The notes under the pieces were generated by a model, which saw only the letters and a list, made by a program, of their open reading frames with translations, was not told where the DNA came from and did no database searches. This document shows positions 27,444 through 37,500 of a stretch of DNA of 64,000 nucleotides, in pieces (positions within the stretch are counted from its first letter, which is position 1; each line of letters opens with the position of its first letter). This DNA comes from Bradyrhizobium roseum (GTDB lineage Bacteria; Pseudomonadota; Alphaproteobacteria; Rhizobiales; Xanthobacteraceae): positions 4,750,450 through 4,814,449 of the forward strand of contig NZ_CP129212.1 of NCBI RefSeq assembly GCF_030413175.1. Direction: 5' to 3'. A program made the position numbers and the translations under genes.

Positions 27444-28253
27444 ATGCAGAGAGACGAGCGACCTTCTGAGACCGGCGTTCTTGTGAACACCACATCTGAA
27501 TTTGACTATGCTTCGGTTCCGACATCGGTCGCGAGGTTTCTGAAGGGTCAGGCAGCGCGTATCCGACAATATGCCGGAAAAACAGTTGTCCAAATCGGCG
27601 GCGATCTAGTATCGGCGAAGCATTACCTCTCTCATGGGCAATTCCTGCGTTGGGTCGAGAGCGAGGTAGGAATTCCTCCACGAACCGCCCAAGCATACAT
27701 GCAAGCAGCCCTGTGGGCCTTAGACCACCGCGCAACCGCGGCGGTCCTTCCACCCTCGCTGCTTTACATACTGTCGTCACCAAGTACTCCCAGGGAGTTT
27801 GCTGCGGCTGTCGAGCGGAGAATAGAAGCGGGCGAGCGCATCTCGCCCACAGCGGTCCGTGCCGAATTGAAGGCAATAAGGACCGCCGAAAGAACCAAGA
27901 AGGTAGATGCACGGGCCATCGGCTTCACCACCGCGCCGAAATCGGCCAATCACGGTGACATAACGAGCCGCATCAGTCTTGCATTGAGCGAAGTCGTGGA
28001 AATTCTCGCCAATTCACTTCCGGCTGCAGACCTTTCGCGAATTTGCACGATATTGATGAGCAACGAAGTGCTAGATCAACCTGATCTCGCCGGCGAGATC
28101 AGAAAGGCATTTTGTGGTGTGCAGCCAGCAGACAGTCCAACAATCTCCGACCTGAGAATGGCCGTACAAAAGCGCGACCGTTGCGCGTTTGACCAAGACA
28201 ATGAGCGGCACCATCAGCACCACAACGGAGCAGCCGACCCTGCTCAAAGTTGA
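27444..28253 (+). CDS. DUF3102-like protein
   Basis: A 269-residue soluble protein. The N-terminal half (about 25-95: VVQIGGDLVSAK, then HGQFLRWVESE and PRTAQAYMQAA) resembles DUF3102 proteins, small putative DNA-binding proteins common in rhizobial accessory DNA. The rest is helical and basic in places, with a His-rich tail (HHQHHN) I cannot place. GGGAG lies 7 bases before the ATG. It lies between two paralogous membrane-protein genes, divergent from one and upstream of the other. A regulatory role is possible but nothing in the sequence proves it. Confidence 0.6.
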   Translation: MQRDERPSETGVLVNTTSEFDYASVPTSVARFLKGQAARIRQYAGKTVVQIGGDLVSAKHYLSHGQFLRWVESEVGIPPRTAQAYMQAALWALDHRATAAVLPPSLLYILSSPSTPREFAAAVERRIEAGERISPTAVRAELKAIRTAERTKKVDARAIGFTTAPKSANHGDITSRISLALSEVVEILANSLPAADLSRICTILMSNEVLDQPDLAGEIRKAFCGVQPADSPTISDLRMAVQKRDRCAFDQDNERHHQHHNGAADPAQS

Positions 28254-28513
28254 GGACAACAGTCTGCTTGATGGCGGTTGCCTGTCAACGATCTCGAACG
28301 ATGCTGGTCGCGGAAGAGCCTCTTGATGCCCGTCGATGAACCGTTCGATCTCTCGAAGAAATCGCCGACCGAACGCCTAAGATGGTGCAAAGACAGGTGC
28401 TTTCTTTCTTCCAGGAAGGAAATCGCGGCTATCCGTTTCTGCATTGCGAGTGAACGGCCGCACAACTAGGATTCTCAAGTACTCGGCCTATTCGGAAGAG
28501 AATTTCTGCTGTT

Positions 28514-29836
28514 ATGAGCGCGATGGATCGTATCGAGGTTGGGATCTGGACGAGGTTGTCGACCTCGAGCTTCGTTTCGTCGTATCGGGCAATATTCAGC
28601 ATTCATGAGATCGACAGCGACATCACTCTAAAATGGTTGTCGGGCACGATCCTGCTTGGCTTCCACCTTACGTTCTTTGATTGGATTTACTCCTATTCGA
28701 CCACCGTGAAGGCGGTGACGGACGGCACCTACGTTTGCTGGCCGATCTTTCAGAGCTGCGGATCGCTAATATTCCTATCCGCCCTTTCGGAGGGCTACTC
28801 TCAAAGCACGCTCTTTATGGCACTATTCGGATTGATGGTTACGGCAGTTTACGCCATCTGGCTTCAGCGCTGGGAGTTCGTTCACCTCATCATATTAGTT
28901 CTGTTCCTGTTCAAGATCTATTTCACTGCGATAAGCTTCGACTACAACTCGAACTTCAACTTTCTCCACAGCACTCAGTGCTTAATATATCTCGTCTGTC
29001 CTTATAAGCGGTTCTTCGCGCAGCTGTCCTGGCTGACTGGCAGCTTCGTCGCTACACTAGCCAAGATCCATCCAACCTGGCTTCTTGGACAGCACTATAG
29101 CTCATTGAAGATGGGTATCGCCCTGCTTCCCAATGGAAGTGAGGCGATCCTGATGGCCTTCATCATCTTAATGCAAATGGCCGGCGTTTGGTTTCTAATG
29201 AGTTCAAATCGCTTCCGGCAGCGACTGTCCCTATCTGTATTCACGCTGCTGTACGTGCAGTACGGCATACAGGTTGGTTACCGCTTCCCCGTATTTGAGC
29301 TGGCTCTACTGTTGATCCTTTTCGGCCCCTGGTTTGAGTCCTGCTCTCATCCGCCGCTTACTCGACGCGCGATCCCTGGATGGATCTTCATTGCCGGACT
29401 CGCCATTCTGCAGTTGATACCACACTTGGCACAAGCAGGCGGAAGACTGACGAACGAAGACAACATTGCCGACATCTTCGGAGGACCTTATCAGTTTGAG
29501 GTCAATGAGCAGTGCTACGGAGAAATTCGGCTTGGCGAGCAGACCGTCCGACGGTTTGAGCAGACTGACGCCCGTCTCCGGTGCATTCCATACCGGTTTT
29601 GGTATAGGGCAAAGATCTCGCTGTGCTCGTCCGCGCCGAACAAATATCACATGACCTACCGCCGCAGCGTAAACGGCAATCCCTTCAAGGAAATCGTAAA
29701 CGAAGCGGATTTATGCAACCTGAACTATCGTCCGCTTGGTCGAAATGGATGGATCAAACGTGAAGACGAAGCACCATGGGTCGGTCTTCCCGTTCAGAAT
29801 GACATTGTAACGCGCCGCCAGCGACCCCCGACGTGA
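28514..29836 (+). CDS. HTTM / vitamin K-dependent carboxylase-like membrane protein, copy 2
   Basis: A 440-residue paralogue of the protein at 25672-26973, with the same order of about eight membrane segments, the same KIHPTWLLGQ motif and the same Cys-bearing C-terminal region (NEQCYGEI, LRCIPYRFWYRAK, ADLCNL). The shared segments run from SYRAIFS near residue 20 to the C-terminal PVQN. The first ATG (28514) has only a distant GGAAGAG; a second in-frame ATG is at 28523. Gene order suggests it could be read with the DUF3102-like gene upstream, though 260 bases separate them. Either duplicated copies with divided roles or subunits of one complex; function unknown. Confidence 0.75.
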   Translation: MSAMDRIEVGIWTRLSTSSFVSSYRAIFSIHEIDSDITLKWLSGTILLGFHLTFFDWIYSYSTTVKAVTDGTYVCWPIFQSCGSLIFLSALSEGYSQSTLFMALFGLMVTAVYAIWLQRWEFVHLIILVLFLFKIYFTAISFDYNSNFNFLHSTQCLIYLVCPYKRFFAQLSWLTGSFVATLAKIHPTWLLGQHYSSLKMGIALLPNGSEAILMAFIILMQMAGVWFLMSSNRFRQRLSLSVFTLLYVQYGIQVGYRFPVFELALLLILFGPWFESCSHPPLTRRAIPGWIFIAGLAILQLIPHLAQAGGRLTNEDNIADIFGGPYQFEVNEQCYGEIRLGEQTVRRFEQTDARLRCIPYRFWYRAKISLCSSAPNKYHMTYRRSVNGNPFKEIVNEADLCNLNYRPLGRNGWIKREDEAPWVGLPVQNDIVTRRQRPPT

Positions 29837-29901
29837 GCTGGGCTGGTTCCGCCAGTCGCCACTTCTTGGTTTGATCAGCAAGTAATGTCATGGAGCTGAA
29901 G

Positions 29902-30114
29902 ATGGATAAGAGCGCAGATCTTCCTATCATCGCCTTGAAGCCGCTGGAGGGGAATTCTCCTCCCAGCCTGAATGCTATTCAGCGATTTCTCTTGCCTCAT
30001 TTGCCGCTCATGGAAACCATGCTTTGGTGTCTTTGGTGGGGTATTCTCGCATATCTTGTCGTGCGATATTTGGTTATTCCGCTCGCAATGCGTAAATCTC
30101 AGGATAAAGCATGA
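29902..30114 (+). CDS. Small single-pass membrane protein, unknown
   Basis: About 70 residues with one strong hydrophobic segment (METMLWCLWWGILAYLVVRY, residues about 37-56) followed by a basic end. I chose the ATG at 29902 because GGAG sits 6 bases before it; an ATG at 29890 in the same frame has no such site. It begins 65 bases after the second HTTM gene on the same strand and may be its partner. I recognise no family. Confidence 0.5.
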   Translation: MDKSADLPIIALKPLEGNSPPSLNAIQRFLLPHLPLMETMLWCLWWGILAYLVVRYLVIPLAMRKSQDKA

Positions 30115-30311
30115 TCCTAGCGTGTGTGCGGAACTCAACGGACGTTGGATCGATTGAAGCACTCTGTTCCTGCCGATTGAGAACATGATGGCATCGTTCA
30201 CAGGTCATCGCCTGCGTCTTTGCTCGAATGTGCCTTCACGAACCGCACCCCTTACTGGTCGATGACGCGGTCGGGGTGGGCTTTGATCTTCCCCCGAAAA
30301 AGTGGACGGGT

Positions 30312-30760
30312 TTAGGCGGCTTTTAACTCCATCTCGTTCGGGGCGATATATCCGATTGCGGAATGGAACCTTGTTCGGTTGTAGAAGCCCTCGATGAAGG
30401 CAAAGATATCATGCTGGGCCTAGGCGCGGCTCCTGTAGTTGTGATGGTGAACGAGCTCGGTCGTGAGGGTATGGAAGAAGCTCTCCATCGGGCGTTGTCA
30501 TAGCAATCGGCCTTGCGGCTCTGCGATGCGGTGATGCTGGCGCCTACGAGGGCGTCTCGATAGGCGTATGAGGCGTACTGCACGCCGCGGTCGGAGTGGT
30601 GGATCAGTCCGGCCTGCGGGTGCTGCTGGTTCGATGGCCATCGTGAGCACCGCTGACGCGAGTTCGACTTGCATATGATCCCGCATGGCCCAGCCGACAA
30701 TCTTGCGGCTGAACAGATCCATGACGGCTGCCAGATACAGCCAGCCTCCGCGGTAGGGCC
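30312..30760 (-). pseudogene. IS3-family transposase orfB fragment, frameshifted
   Basis: Reading leftwards: MDLFSRKIVGWAMRDHM, LIHHSDRGVQYAS, SQSRKADCYDNA and a C-terminus YIAPNEMELKAA before a stop. These are the DDE-region pieces of an IS3 orfB, but they fall in different frames with small indels, and the N-terminal part before about 30760 is not recognisable. A likely element end (GAAAAAGTGGACGGG) lies at about 30295-30310. Not functional. Confidence 0.85.
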
Positions 30761-30901
30761 TGCGCAGCGTGCAAGGGCTGGAATCGTCGAGATCGAGCTT
30801 GGCGGCGGCTGTCGTGTGCGCGTTGACCGGGACGTCGACGGGGAGGCGCTACGTAACCATGCGCGGTAGGCCGCAGGTGCGCTGATCTGTCCAGTTTATG
30901 G

Positions 30902-31195
30902 TTAGACCCCGTCGGACTCTTCGTTTTTCGGCTTGATCATCGCAGCGAGCACGTGGCGGCGTTTTTCGATGATGCTGTGGTCCTCTTTGTGGATTGCGAT
31001 CAGCTCTTTGAGGTTCTCAATCACGTCATCGGTGAACGCCATCACCCCGTTTTCACCGACGCCAACGACCCATAGCTGGCCATCCTCAGGGTCCATTTCC
31101 TCGGCGACCTCGAACAGCCAGTCCTCATCTTCTCCAAGCATCTCGGCAACATGGCCGAGGGTGAACACGTGGCTTACTTTGTTGACGGGCCCCAT
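30902..31195 (-). CDS. Small protein at the 3' end of the IS66 element
   Basis: About 97 residues, acidic, with no membrane segment or motif I recognise apart from a helical N-terminus (FTLGHVAEMLGEDEDWLFEV) that might be a degenerate HTH. The ATG at 31195 overlaps the tnpC stop by one base (TGATG), so it is translationally coupled to tnpC and belongs to the element. Similar accessory genes follow tnpC in rhizobial IS66 copies. Unlike tnpA and tnpC it is intact. Confidence 0.65.
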   Translation of the reverse strand: MGPVNKVSHVFTLGHVAEMLGEDEDWLFEVAEEMDPEDGQLWVVGVGENGVMAFTDDVIENLKELIAIHKEDHSIIEKRRHVLAAMIKPKNEESDGV

Positions 31196-32806
31196 CAAGC
31201 CGCCTGCGCTGCAAGGTCTTGCTGTTGCGCAATCTTCCAGTTCCAGGGCAGCAGCTCATCGAGCCTGTGGGCGGGGTGGATGGCGACGCGAGCGAGTACA
31301 TCGGCAAGCCAGACCTGAGGATCGACGTCGTTCATCTTCGTAGAGACGATGAGGCTATACATGGCGGCGGCACGACGCCCTCCGCGGTCGGACCCGCAGA
31401 ATAACCAAGACTTTCTGCCCAATGCGATGCCGCGCAGCGCTCTTTCGGCGGCATTGTTCGAGAGACAGACGCGGCCATCGTCGAGGAAGCGTGTGAAGGA
31501 GCCCCAGCGCTTGAATATGTAGTTCATGGCCTTTGCCAGATCGTGACCGCGGGAGAGCTTGGCGCACTGCTCACGCATATAGGCTTCCAGATCGGCAACC
31601 AGCGGCGCGCTCTGCGCCTGGCGGACAGCCTTTCGGTGGTCGGCGCTTTGGCCATTGATCGTGCGCTCAATTGCGAAGAGAGCGTCGATGCGACGCACGA
31701 TCTCGATCGCAATCGGCGAGAGAGCGATCTCCTTCTTGCCAGCAGCCTTACGTCGCGCGTTTTCCTCAAGATCCGCCATGGCGAAGAACGGGCGCCGGGC
31801 ATGCACCCAACAGGCCGCCTCCCTGATAGGCCCAGGACTTCGCGGGGGCTCGTAGAGTTTGGTGTATCCGCCGAAGGCGTCGGGCTGCAGGATACCGCTA
31901 TAGTTGGCCAGATGCGCCTGCGGATGCTCGCCCCTTCGATCGCGCGAGTAATAGAACATTGCCGCCGGCGGATCTAAGCCGCCGAAGGGGCGGTCGTCCT
32001 TCACATAGACCCAGCATCGAGCGACATCGCACTTGCCCGAGGCCAGCACGGGCACGGTGGTGTCGTCGCCGTGGAGGCGTTCGGATGCCATGACGTGGGC
32101 TTCCAACAGACGCAACAGCGGCTCCAATACCGTGCAGCACGCTCCGACGGCGTCGGCTGCGGTCGACAGACTGATCGGCACGCCTTCCAGCGCGTAACGC
32201 TCGGTTTGCCGGTTCAGAGGCTGATGCTGGCCGAACTTCTCATAGAGGAGCATGGCCAGCAGGCTCGGCCCCGCCCATCCTCGCGGGATCACATGGAATG
32301 GCGCCGGTGCCTGGCTGATTTTCTCGCAGTCCCGGCAAGAGAACTTCTCGCGCACCGTCTCGATCACCTTCCACTGACGCGGCACCGATTCCAGCGTTCG
32401 GGTCACACCTTCACCGAGCTTGCGCAAGCGATTGCTGCCGCAGCATTCGCACGCCGTGGCGGATCGATCACCACCCGCTCGCGCGGAAGGTGGTCTGGGA
32501 ACGTGTTGCGCTCAGCGCGCTTGCGCGTAATCCGACAACCGTCGTTGTTTTGGCGACTGCCTGCTCCGCCGCCAATTCGTCTTCCGTCGCGTTCGCTTCC
32601 AGTTCTTCCAAAGTAAGCGCCAGTTGGTCAATCAATCGCGCCGAGCGCTCCGATTTCTGGCCGTAAACCTGGCGCTCGAGCTTCGCTATCCGCAAGGTCT
32701 GCTGCACAATCAACGCGGCGTCCTCCGACGCCTTTGCCCGCGCTACCGCCAGCTCCGCTTTCAGCGCGGCGTTTTCTTCGGCAAGAGCGGCGCGATCAGC
32801 ATCCAT
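31195..32806 (-). pseudogene. tnpC: IS66 transposase tnpC, two frameshifts
   Basis: The N-terminal part is a Leu/Ala coiled coil plus VYGQKSERSARLIDQL; the rest runs from RKLGEGVTRTLESVP to the end with VHARRPFFAMA, LSNNAAERALRGIALG and the usual C-terminal WKIAQQ. Between about 32465 and 32545 the sense reading moves through three frames: RKRAERNTFPDHLPRERVV appears in the second, and TACECCGSNRLRK in the third. Two single-base losses explain this. Either true decay or sequence error; two in 80 bases, together with the tnpA stop, favours decay. Confidence 0.85.
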
Positions 32807-32878
32807 GAGACGAAGTGAATCATAGTTTTAGTGATTTGTGGCGCCCCAAAATACGCGCGCCTCCACACTTTTCTTCGT

Positions 32879-33226
32879 TCATCCCGCCGTTCTCGGCCGC
32901 CACGTCAGTTGTGGATTGCGCCAATCGATCCCTTCGAGCATGTACGCCATCTGCGCCGCCGAGATCGACACCACATCACCTGACGCCGAAGGCCAGATGA
33001 ACTTTCCGCGGTCCAAGCGTTTCGCACACAGCGACAGCCCGATCCCGTCATGCCAGAGGATCTCTGCCAAATCGCCACGCCGGCCTCGGAGGATATAGAG
33101 ATCGCCGGCGTGGGGATCCCGCTTCAGGTTCTCCTGAACCTGCAAAGCCAGACCCTGCATGCCCCGCCGCATATCGGTGTGGCCCGTTGCGATCCAAACC
33201 CTGACGCCGCTCGGTATCGGGATCAT
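32879..33226 (-). CDS. tnpB: IS66 Orf2 / TnpB
   Basis: An intact 115-residue IS66 accessory protein: MIPIPSGVRVWIATGHTDM at the N-terminus, then RRGMQGLALQVQE, LYILRGRRGDLAEIL and the C-terminal SAAQMAYMLEGIDWR. Full length for the family. Its ATG overlaps the original tnpA stop (ATGA), the normal coupling in these elements. Confidence 0.93.
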   Translation of the reverse strand: MIPIPSGVRVWIATGHTDMRRGMQGLALQVQENLKRDPHAGDLYILRGRRGDLAEILWHDGIGLSLCAKRLDRGKFIWPSASGDVVSISAAQMAYMLEGIDWRNPQLTWRPRTAG

Positions 33227-33609
33227 CGCCGGCTCAGAACATCGAGGACCCGCCCCAACGCGTCAGCATCGACGTTTTTGTCAACGCTGACACGCTTGCC
33301 GCCACCGAGTTAGATCTCGATCAGGCCCCGGCGCCTCCGGGACGGAATCGCCGCTGGGGCTTCAGTCGATGAGACGCTTTCGGCCTCAGCCGGGGTGAGC
33401 TGAACAGGGACAAGCTTCGGTCCTGCCGAAACGACACTCGCCAGGCGAGCCCGCCGCCACGTGAACACCAAACTCGTCGAAATGCCGTGCCGCCGCGCGA
33501 TCTCCGTCACAACCGCGCCGGGCGCCAGCGTCTCTTCGATGATCCGCAACTTATCGTCGCGAGACCAGCGACGACGACGCTCAATCCCGCCCAGAACCTC
33601 TACCCGCAT
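33223..33609 (-). pseudogene. tnpA: IS66 tnpA with premature stop
   Basis: HTH protein of the element (WSRDDKLRIIEETLAPGA, ARRHGISTSLVFTWRR). An in-frame TAA at 33310-33312 ends it at residue 99. The frame then continues with GGGKRVSVDKNVDADALGRV to a TGA that overlaps the tnpB start, which is how the intact gene would end. The loss of about 28 C-terminal residues probably impairs it, though the HTH is kept. Confidence 0.8.
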
Positions 33610-33728
33610 CTACCGACCTTAAGGCGAGCCTTAAAGCTGGATCCTCGCCGGACACCTGCAACTCAACAAGGCGGCCCACCCCGGAGGAATACGGCGCTAC
33701 GGCGGGTTCTTGAGCTGCTGCGACGACG

Positions 33729-33835
33729 ATGATCCCGATACCGAGCGGCGCCCGGGTTTGGATCGCCACATGCGTCGCGGCATGCAGAGCCTAGCTCTCA
33801 CGATTCAGGAGAGCTTGAAGCGCGATCTCCATCAA
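33729..33835 (+). pseudogene. IS66 tnpB remnant, opposite strand
   Basis: Begins like tnpB (MIPIPSGARVWIAT), loses a few bases, then continues in another frame as MRRGMQSLALTIQESLKRD before the similarity stops. It is oriented opposite to the neighbouring IS66 copy and differs from it in sequence, so it comes from a separate insertion. Confidence 0.75.
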
Positions 33836-34291
33836 ATCCAGTTACCGCAAAATGCCGCTTCCAGACCAAAATCAACGGCTTGGGAATTCTTCACGGACTA
33901 CCAGGCACCCCCACGGATGCTCGGCTTTGAGATGGCCGATGACTGGCTCCTGCGGCGGAGTTCACGCTTGACCGCAGGCGTTACCCCTCGCTTCTGGGCA
34001 GAGAGGACAAAACTTCGGTCGGCGCCTTGTGGCCTCGGTAGTCCTGTCGGCGATGGCCAGCCCGGCCATCAATCGCGTCCGGGCAGTGGCGGGCGGCACG
34101 GATCATTGATGTAAACCGTCCCAAACCCGTTCCAGAAACTCCCAATCACTGCGCGCCCCAGCGCTACTATTGCCTTCCTCCTCAACGTCCGATCATCGCA
34201 CTATGATTGATCGCTATTCTCTATGCAACTAGTGCGCTTGCAAGTATATTGCAGTAAAATAGTTGGCCTCAGAGGATGCAACTTAGAAAAT
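33836..34291. other. Non-coding stretch, nothing recognised
   Basis: No gene, repeat or known element is visible. The base composition drops towards AT after about 34190, ahead of the MarR gene, whose promoter should lie there. Confidence 0.4.
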
Positions 34292-34834
34292 ATGAAGCAG
34301 CCATTCCGCAAGCGATCTGATGTACTAGGTACAGATAGGCGCGATGGGTCGGGGGAGATCGACTCGAACGGTGACGACTTGGCACGGCGGTTTAGTTGGG
34401 AAATCGCTGCTATAGCGGTGCATCTTCAGGAGATACATAATCTCTGGGCCAAAGCAGTGGGCGTGACTGGTCCTCAATGGCTGATTATAGCGGCCTTAGC
34501 TGAGCTCGACCAAGGCCAAGGCGGCGTGCCTGTCAATATTGTGGCAAAGATGCTTCACGTTGACCCTTCTTTCGTAACTACGCAGTCGAAAATGCTCGAG
34601 AAAAGGGGATTTTTGCGCCGAAAACCATCCTCAGAAGATGCGCGGGTTGTGAAGATGTCATTGACTGATAAAACGTACAAGCAAATCGCGGGTCTTCATA
34701 CTCAGCAACGCGAACTCTACGGCTTTATATTTGGTGAGCTCAATTATCGCGAGTTGAGCGATTTGACCGATAAGCTGACAGTCCTAAGGAATCGATGCAT
34801 CAAAGCCGTCCTTAAGGTCGAGATCGAAAGATGA
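34292..34834 (+). CDS. MarR-family transcriptional regulator
   Basis: About 180 residues from the ATG at 34292 (an upstream in-frame ATG at 34223 would add 23). The winged-helix core is clear: VTGPQWLIIAALAEL, then VNIVAKMLHVDPSFVTTQ as recognition region, and RRKPSSEDARVVKMSLTD as the wing. Helices at both ends would form the dimer interface. Its codons are AT-richer than those of the surrounding catabolic and biosynthetic genes, in keeping with acquired DNA. No divergent target gene is adjacent, only IS remnants, so ligand and regulon are unknown. Confidence 0.85.
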   Translation: MKQPFRKRSDVLGTDRRDGSGEIDSNGDDLARRFSWEIAAIAVHLQEIHNLWAKAVGVTGPQWLIIAALAELDQGQGGVPVNIVAKMLHVDPSFVTTQSKMLEKRGFLRRKPSSEDARVVKMSLTDKTYKQIAGLHTQQRELYGFIFGELNYRELSDLTDKLTVLRNRCIKAVLKVEIER

Positions 34835-34972
34835 CAGTAGACTTTTGGGGAACGCGCGGACTTGAAGTCTGAGGCAACCGATCAGAACCATACCTGCTTG
34901 CGCACGAGCTGCACTAATCTCGCAACGCTAGCAGAAGTAGTCCGCTAACCGCAAATGCTTGGCGAGTATTGA

Positions 34973-36067
34973 TTGAAACAGAAGATTAGAAATGCGCCGA
35001 GCTGGTTGGGATTGACGGATGCCCGCACTGAATTTGTTTACCTGCCCGATCGTGCGGAAATCGTGAAGCGAATTTTTCAGTATAGTATTGATGGTCTAGG
35101 CGCCTACACTATTGCAAAGCTTCTAAACGCAGAGGGGGTACCGGCATTCGGTTGGTCAAAGAGATGGGACCAATCGACTATTCACAATATGCTGAACAAT
35201 AAAGCAACACTCGGCGAGTATCAGAGAAAGCAGGTTTTAGAAGGGAAAGAAGTTCCGATTGGGGAACCGATTCCAAACTATTACCCGCCTGTAATCGACA
35301 AGAAAACATTCGAAGAAGCCCAGGCAACTCGTCGTGAGAATCTGTCGACAAGACGCGGGCGCAAGGGCAGACGGGTCACGAATCTTTTTTCGGAAATTCC
35401 CAGATGTTCCTATTGTGGTAGCAGGGTGAAGCTACACAACGCGCCAGTGAAAAGCCTCGTATGCAAGAGAGTCTGGGACGGAGAAATCTGCTTCAGATTC
35501 AAATGGTCGTATCGGGATTTTGAAGAAACCTTCCTTACATTCTTGCAGAAGAACGATGAGACCGGCCGCTTTAAATCTAAGCTTGAGCAGTTGCGCGACC
35601 ATGTCGGTCAAAATGACGAAAATGGGATTTATCAGGCGCGACTGGCCATCGTACAGCATATTAGATCGACAGTGGTCAAATTGACCATCGCATTTGGCGG
35701 CACTACGCCTCAACACGAAAAAATTCATAGAACGATACGCCGCGATCACCCGAATCGTTACTTCACAGTGGAACTCTCAAACGGTACTTCGTACATCGGT
35801 CATCCCATTACCCCTGCAAAGGCCGCATCCGTTTTGAAAGTCAACTCTGAGGGACTCTGCGAACAGCTTGGCTTGAGTCCACGTCAGGGCAAATTGACTG
35901 CTTTGCTCGCAGAGGGAGAATCATTGGCGTTCATTGCCAAAGAATTAGGCATGACGTTGTCGACGGCGCGGTGGCATCTAAGAGAGATTTTTCGAAAAAC
36001 GAACGCTCATTCCCAAGGCGAACTCATAAATCTTGCGCGAACGACCTTCCCGTTTACAAACGAGTAA
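34973..36067 (+). pseudogene. Serine-recombinase C-terminal region with LuxR-type HTH, catalytic domain missing
   Basis: 364 codons opening with TTG. Residues about 20-110 are the recombinase domain of large serine recombinases (DRAEIVKRIFQYSIDGLGAY, WDQSTIHNMLNN), followed by a zinc-ribbon-like CSYCGSR and a later Cys pair. The N-terminal resolvase domain with the catalytic Ser is absent, and nothing like it lies in the 140 bases upstream. The last 60 residues (LSPRQGKLTALLAEGESLAF onwards, to SQGELINLA) look like a LuxR/GerE four-helix HTH. I read this as a truncated gene; the HTH may be an original tail or a later fusion. It could still make a DNA-binding protein if expressed. Confidence 0.6.
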
Positions 36068-36124
36068 TGACCAGGACGCGGTTGGCGGCGTCACCACGGT
36101 AGGTCTCAGTGCTGCGGCGCAGGT

Positions 36125-37187
36125 TGAGTTTTTCCAGCACACTTTCCCGCACGAGCGCTCGGACCTAAGCCATTGGCGCAAGCGGCTCGGCGACAGACTG
36201 GAGCTGCTGCTGGCCGAGAGCCTGCGGGTGGCGCACGAGGCTGGCGCGTTACGCGGCCCGGACCTCAAGCGGGTCACGGTCGACACCACGGTGCAGCCGA
36301 AGGCCATCACCTTTCCGACCGATGCCAAGCTGCTTCATGCGGCCATCAAGGGTCTCAACCGCCTGGCAAGAAGGCACGGCGTCAGGCTGCGGCAATCCTA
36401 TTCTTGCGTGGCCAAGGCCGCGGCGATGATGGCGGGCCGCTACGCCCATGCCAAACAGTTCAGGCGGCATCAGCGGCAATTGCGCATCCTGCGCAGCCGG
36501 CTCGGCCGCATCGTCCGGGACATCCGCCGCAAGATCGAGGGCCAGCCAGCCCTGGAGGAGGCGTTCGCCCTCCCGCTTGGTCGAGCCAAGCAGATCCGCT
36601 CGCAGCAGCAGCGCCAGCGCGGCTGGAAGCTTTATTCCTTCCATGCTCCGGAGGTGGAGTGCATCGGCAAGGGCAAGGCCAGCGCACCTTACGAGTTCGG
36701 AGTGAAGGCCTCCATCGTCACCAACAACCGCCGGGCCCCCGGCGGTCTGTTCGTGCTGCACGCCAGGGCACTGCCCAATAACCCCTATGACGGTCACACC
36801 CTGCGGGACGTCCTCGATCGCACCGAGACGCTTACCGGCTGTCCGATCGAGCGGGCCTATGTCGACAAGGGATACCGCGGCCACGACGCGCAAAATCCCC
36901 GTCGTGTCTTCATCTCCGGCCAGAAGCGCGGCGTGTTCGGCGTCATCAAGCGCGAACTGCGCCGTCGTTCCGCCATCGAGCCCGTCATCGGACACCTCAA
37001 GGCGGAAGGCCACCTTGGACGCTGCTACCTCAAGGGACGCGCCGGCGATGCAGCCAACGTTATCCTCTCAGCCGTGGGACACAACTTCCGCCGCATCCTC
37101 GCCTGGCTCAGACAACTCTTGTGCCTGTTCCTGGCCAAGCTATCCCGCGCGATTACCTGCCCAACCCCACTCAATCGGACTTCTTAA
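36125..37187 (+). pseudogene. IS5-type transposase, 5' truncated
   Basis: Similarity to a rhizobial IS5/IS1182-like transposase starts abruptly at EFFQHTFPHERSDLSHWRKR and runs to the natural end (GHNFRRILAWLRQLLC). DDE region: TVDTTVQPKAITFPTDAKLL, AYVDKGYRGHD, GHLKAEGHLGRCYLKG. Roughly the first hundred residues are missing, and the open frame before it (from 36033) overlaps the recombinase tail in another frame. The insertion or deletion joint therefore lies near 36120. Confidence 0.8.
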
Positions 37188-37269
37188 CGGACGACAGGTT
37201 ATGACCTTTGCGACAAGCTCGGGCGGAAGCTGACATCGGCGGCGCGGCCTAGCAAGCAGGCGCGCCAAT

Positions 37270-37500
37270 GTCAGCGGACCAAGCTTTGAAAATAGCTTGG
37301 CTATTCTGGGAGGTGACGGAAAGCGTCGGGCAGCGGTCGGCTCTTCTGTTGTCACACGAGGTGGCGCTCCTCCGGGCAGCGGCCACGGATTCCTTCTCGA
37401 CCGCGTCGCGTGCGGCGATGTACTTCAGCGCTTCGCTCGCGATCATCGCGGGGCCGGCTGTCGCTAGTTCGTAGAAATTGGCCGCATGTGCACCCAGCAG
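37270..37500 (-). pseudogene. IS66 tnpC remnant
   Basis: Reading leftwards, AHAANFYELATAGPAMIASE, then ALKYIAARDAVEKE, corresponds to the HARRKFYELA...ALYAIEKEIR segment of IS66 TnpC. The frame breaks afterwards. It is a third, separate IS66 trace in this region. Confidence 0.65.

Larger units (their letters stand above)
30890..33640 (-). mobile_element. IS66-family insertion sequence, full gene order but decayed
   Basis: Carries tnpA, tnpB, tnpC and the small downstream gene in the usual order, all leftward. tnpA has an early stop and tnpC two frameshifts, so the copy should not transpose by itself unless helped. I could not define the terminal inverted repeats, so the ends are approximate. 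Its left end abuts the broken IS3 fragment. Confidence 0.8.

Noticed and set aside
28278..28469. A 63-codon open frame between the DUF3102-like and HTTM genes
   Set aside because: No ribosome site, no known motif, and short enough to be chance.
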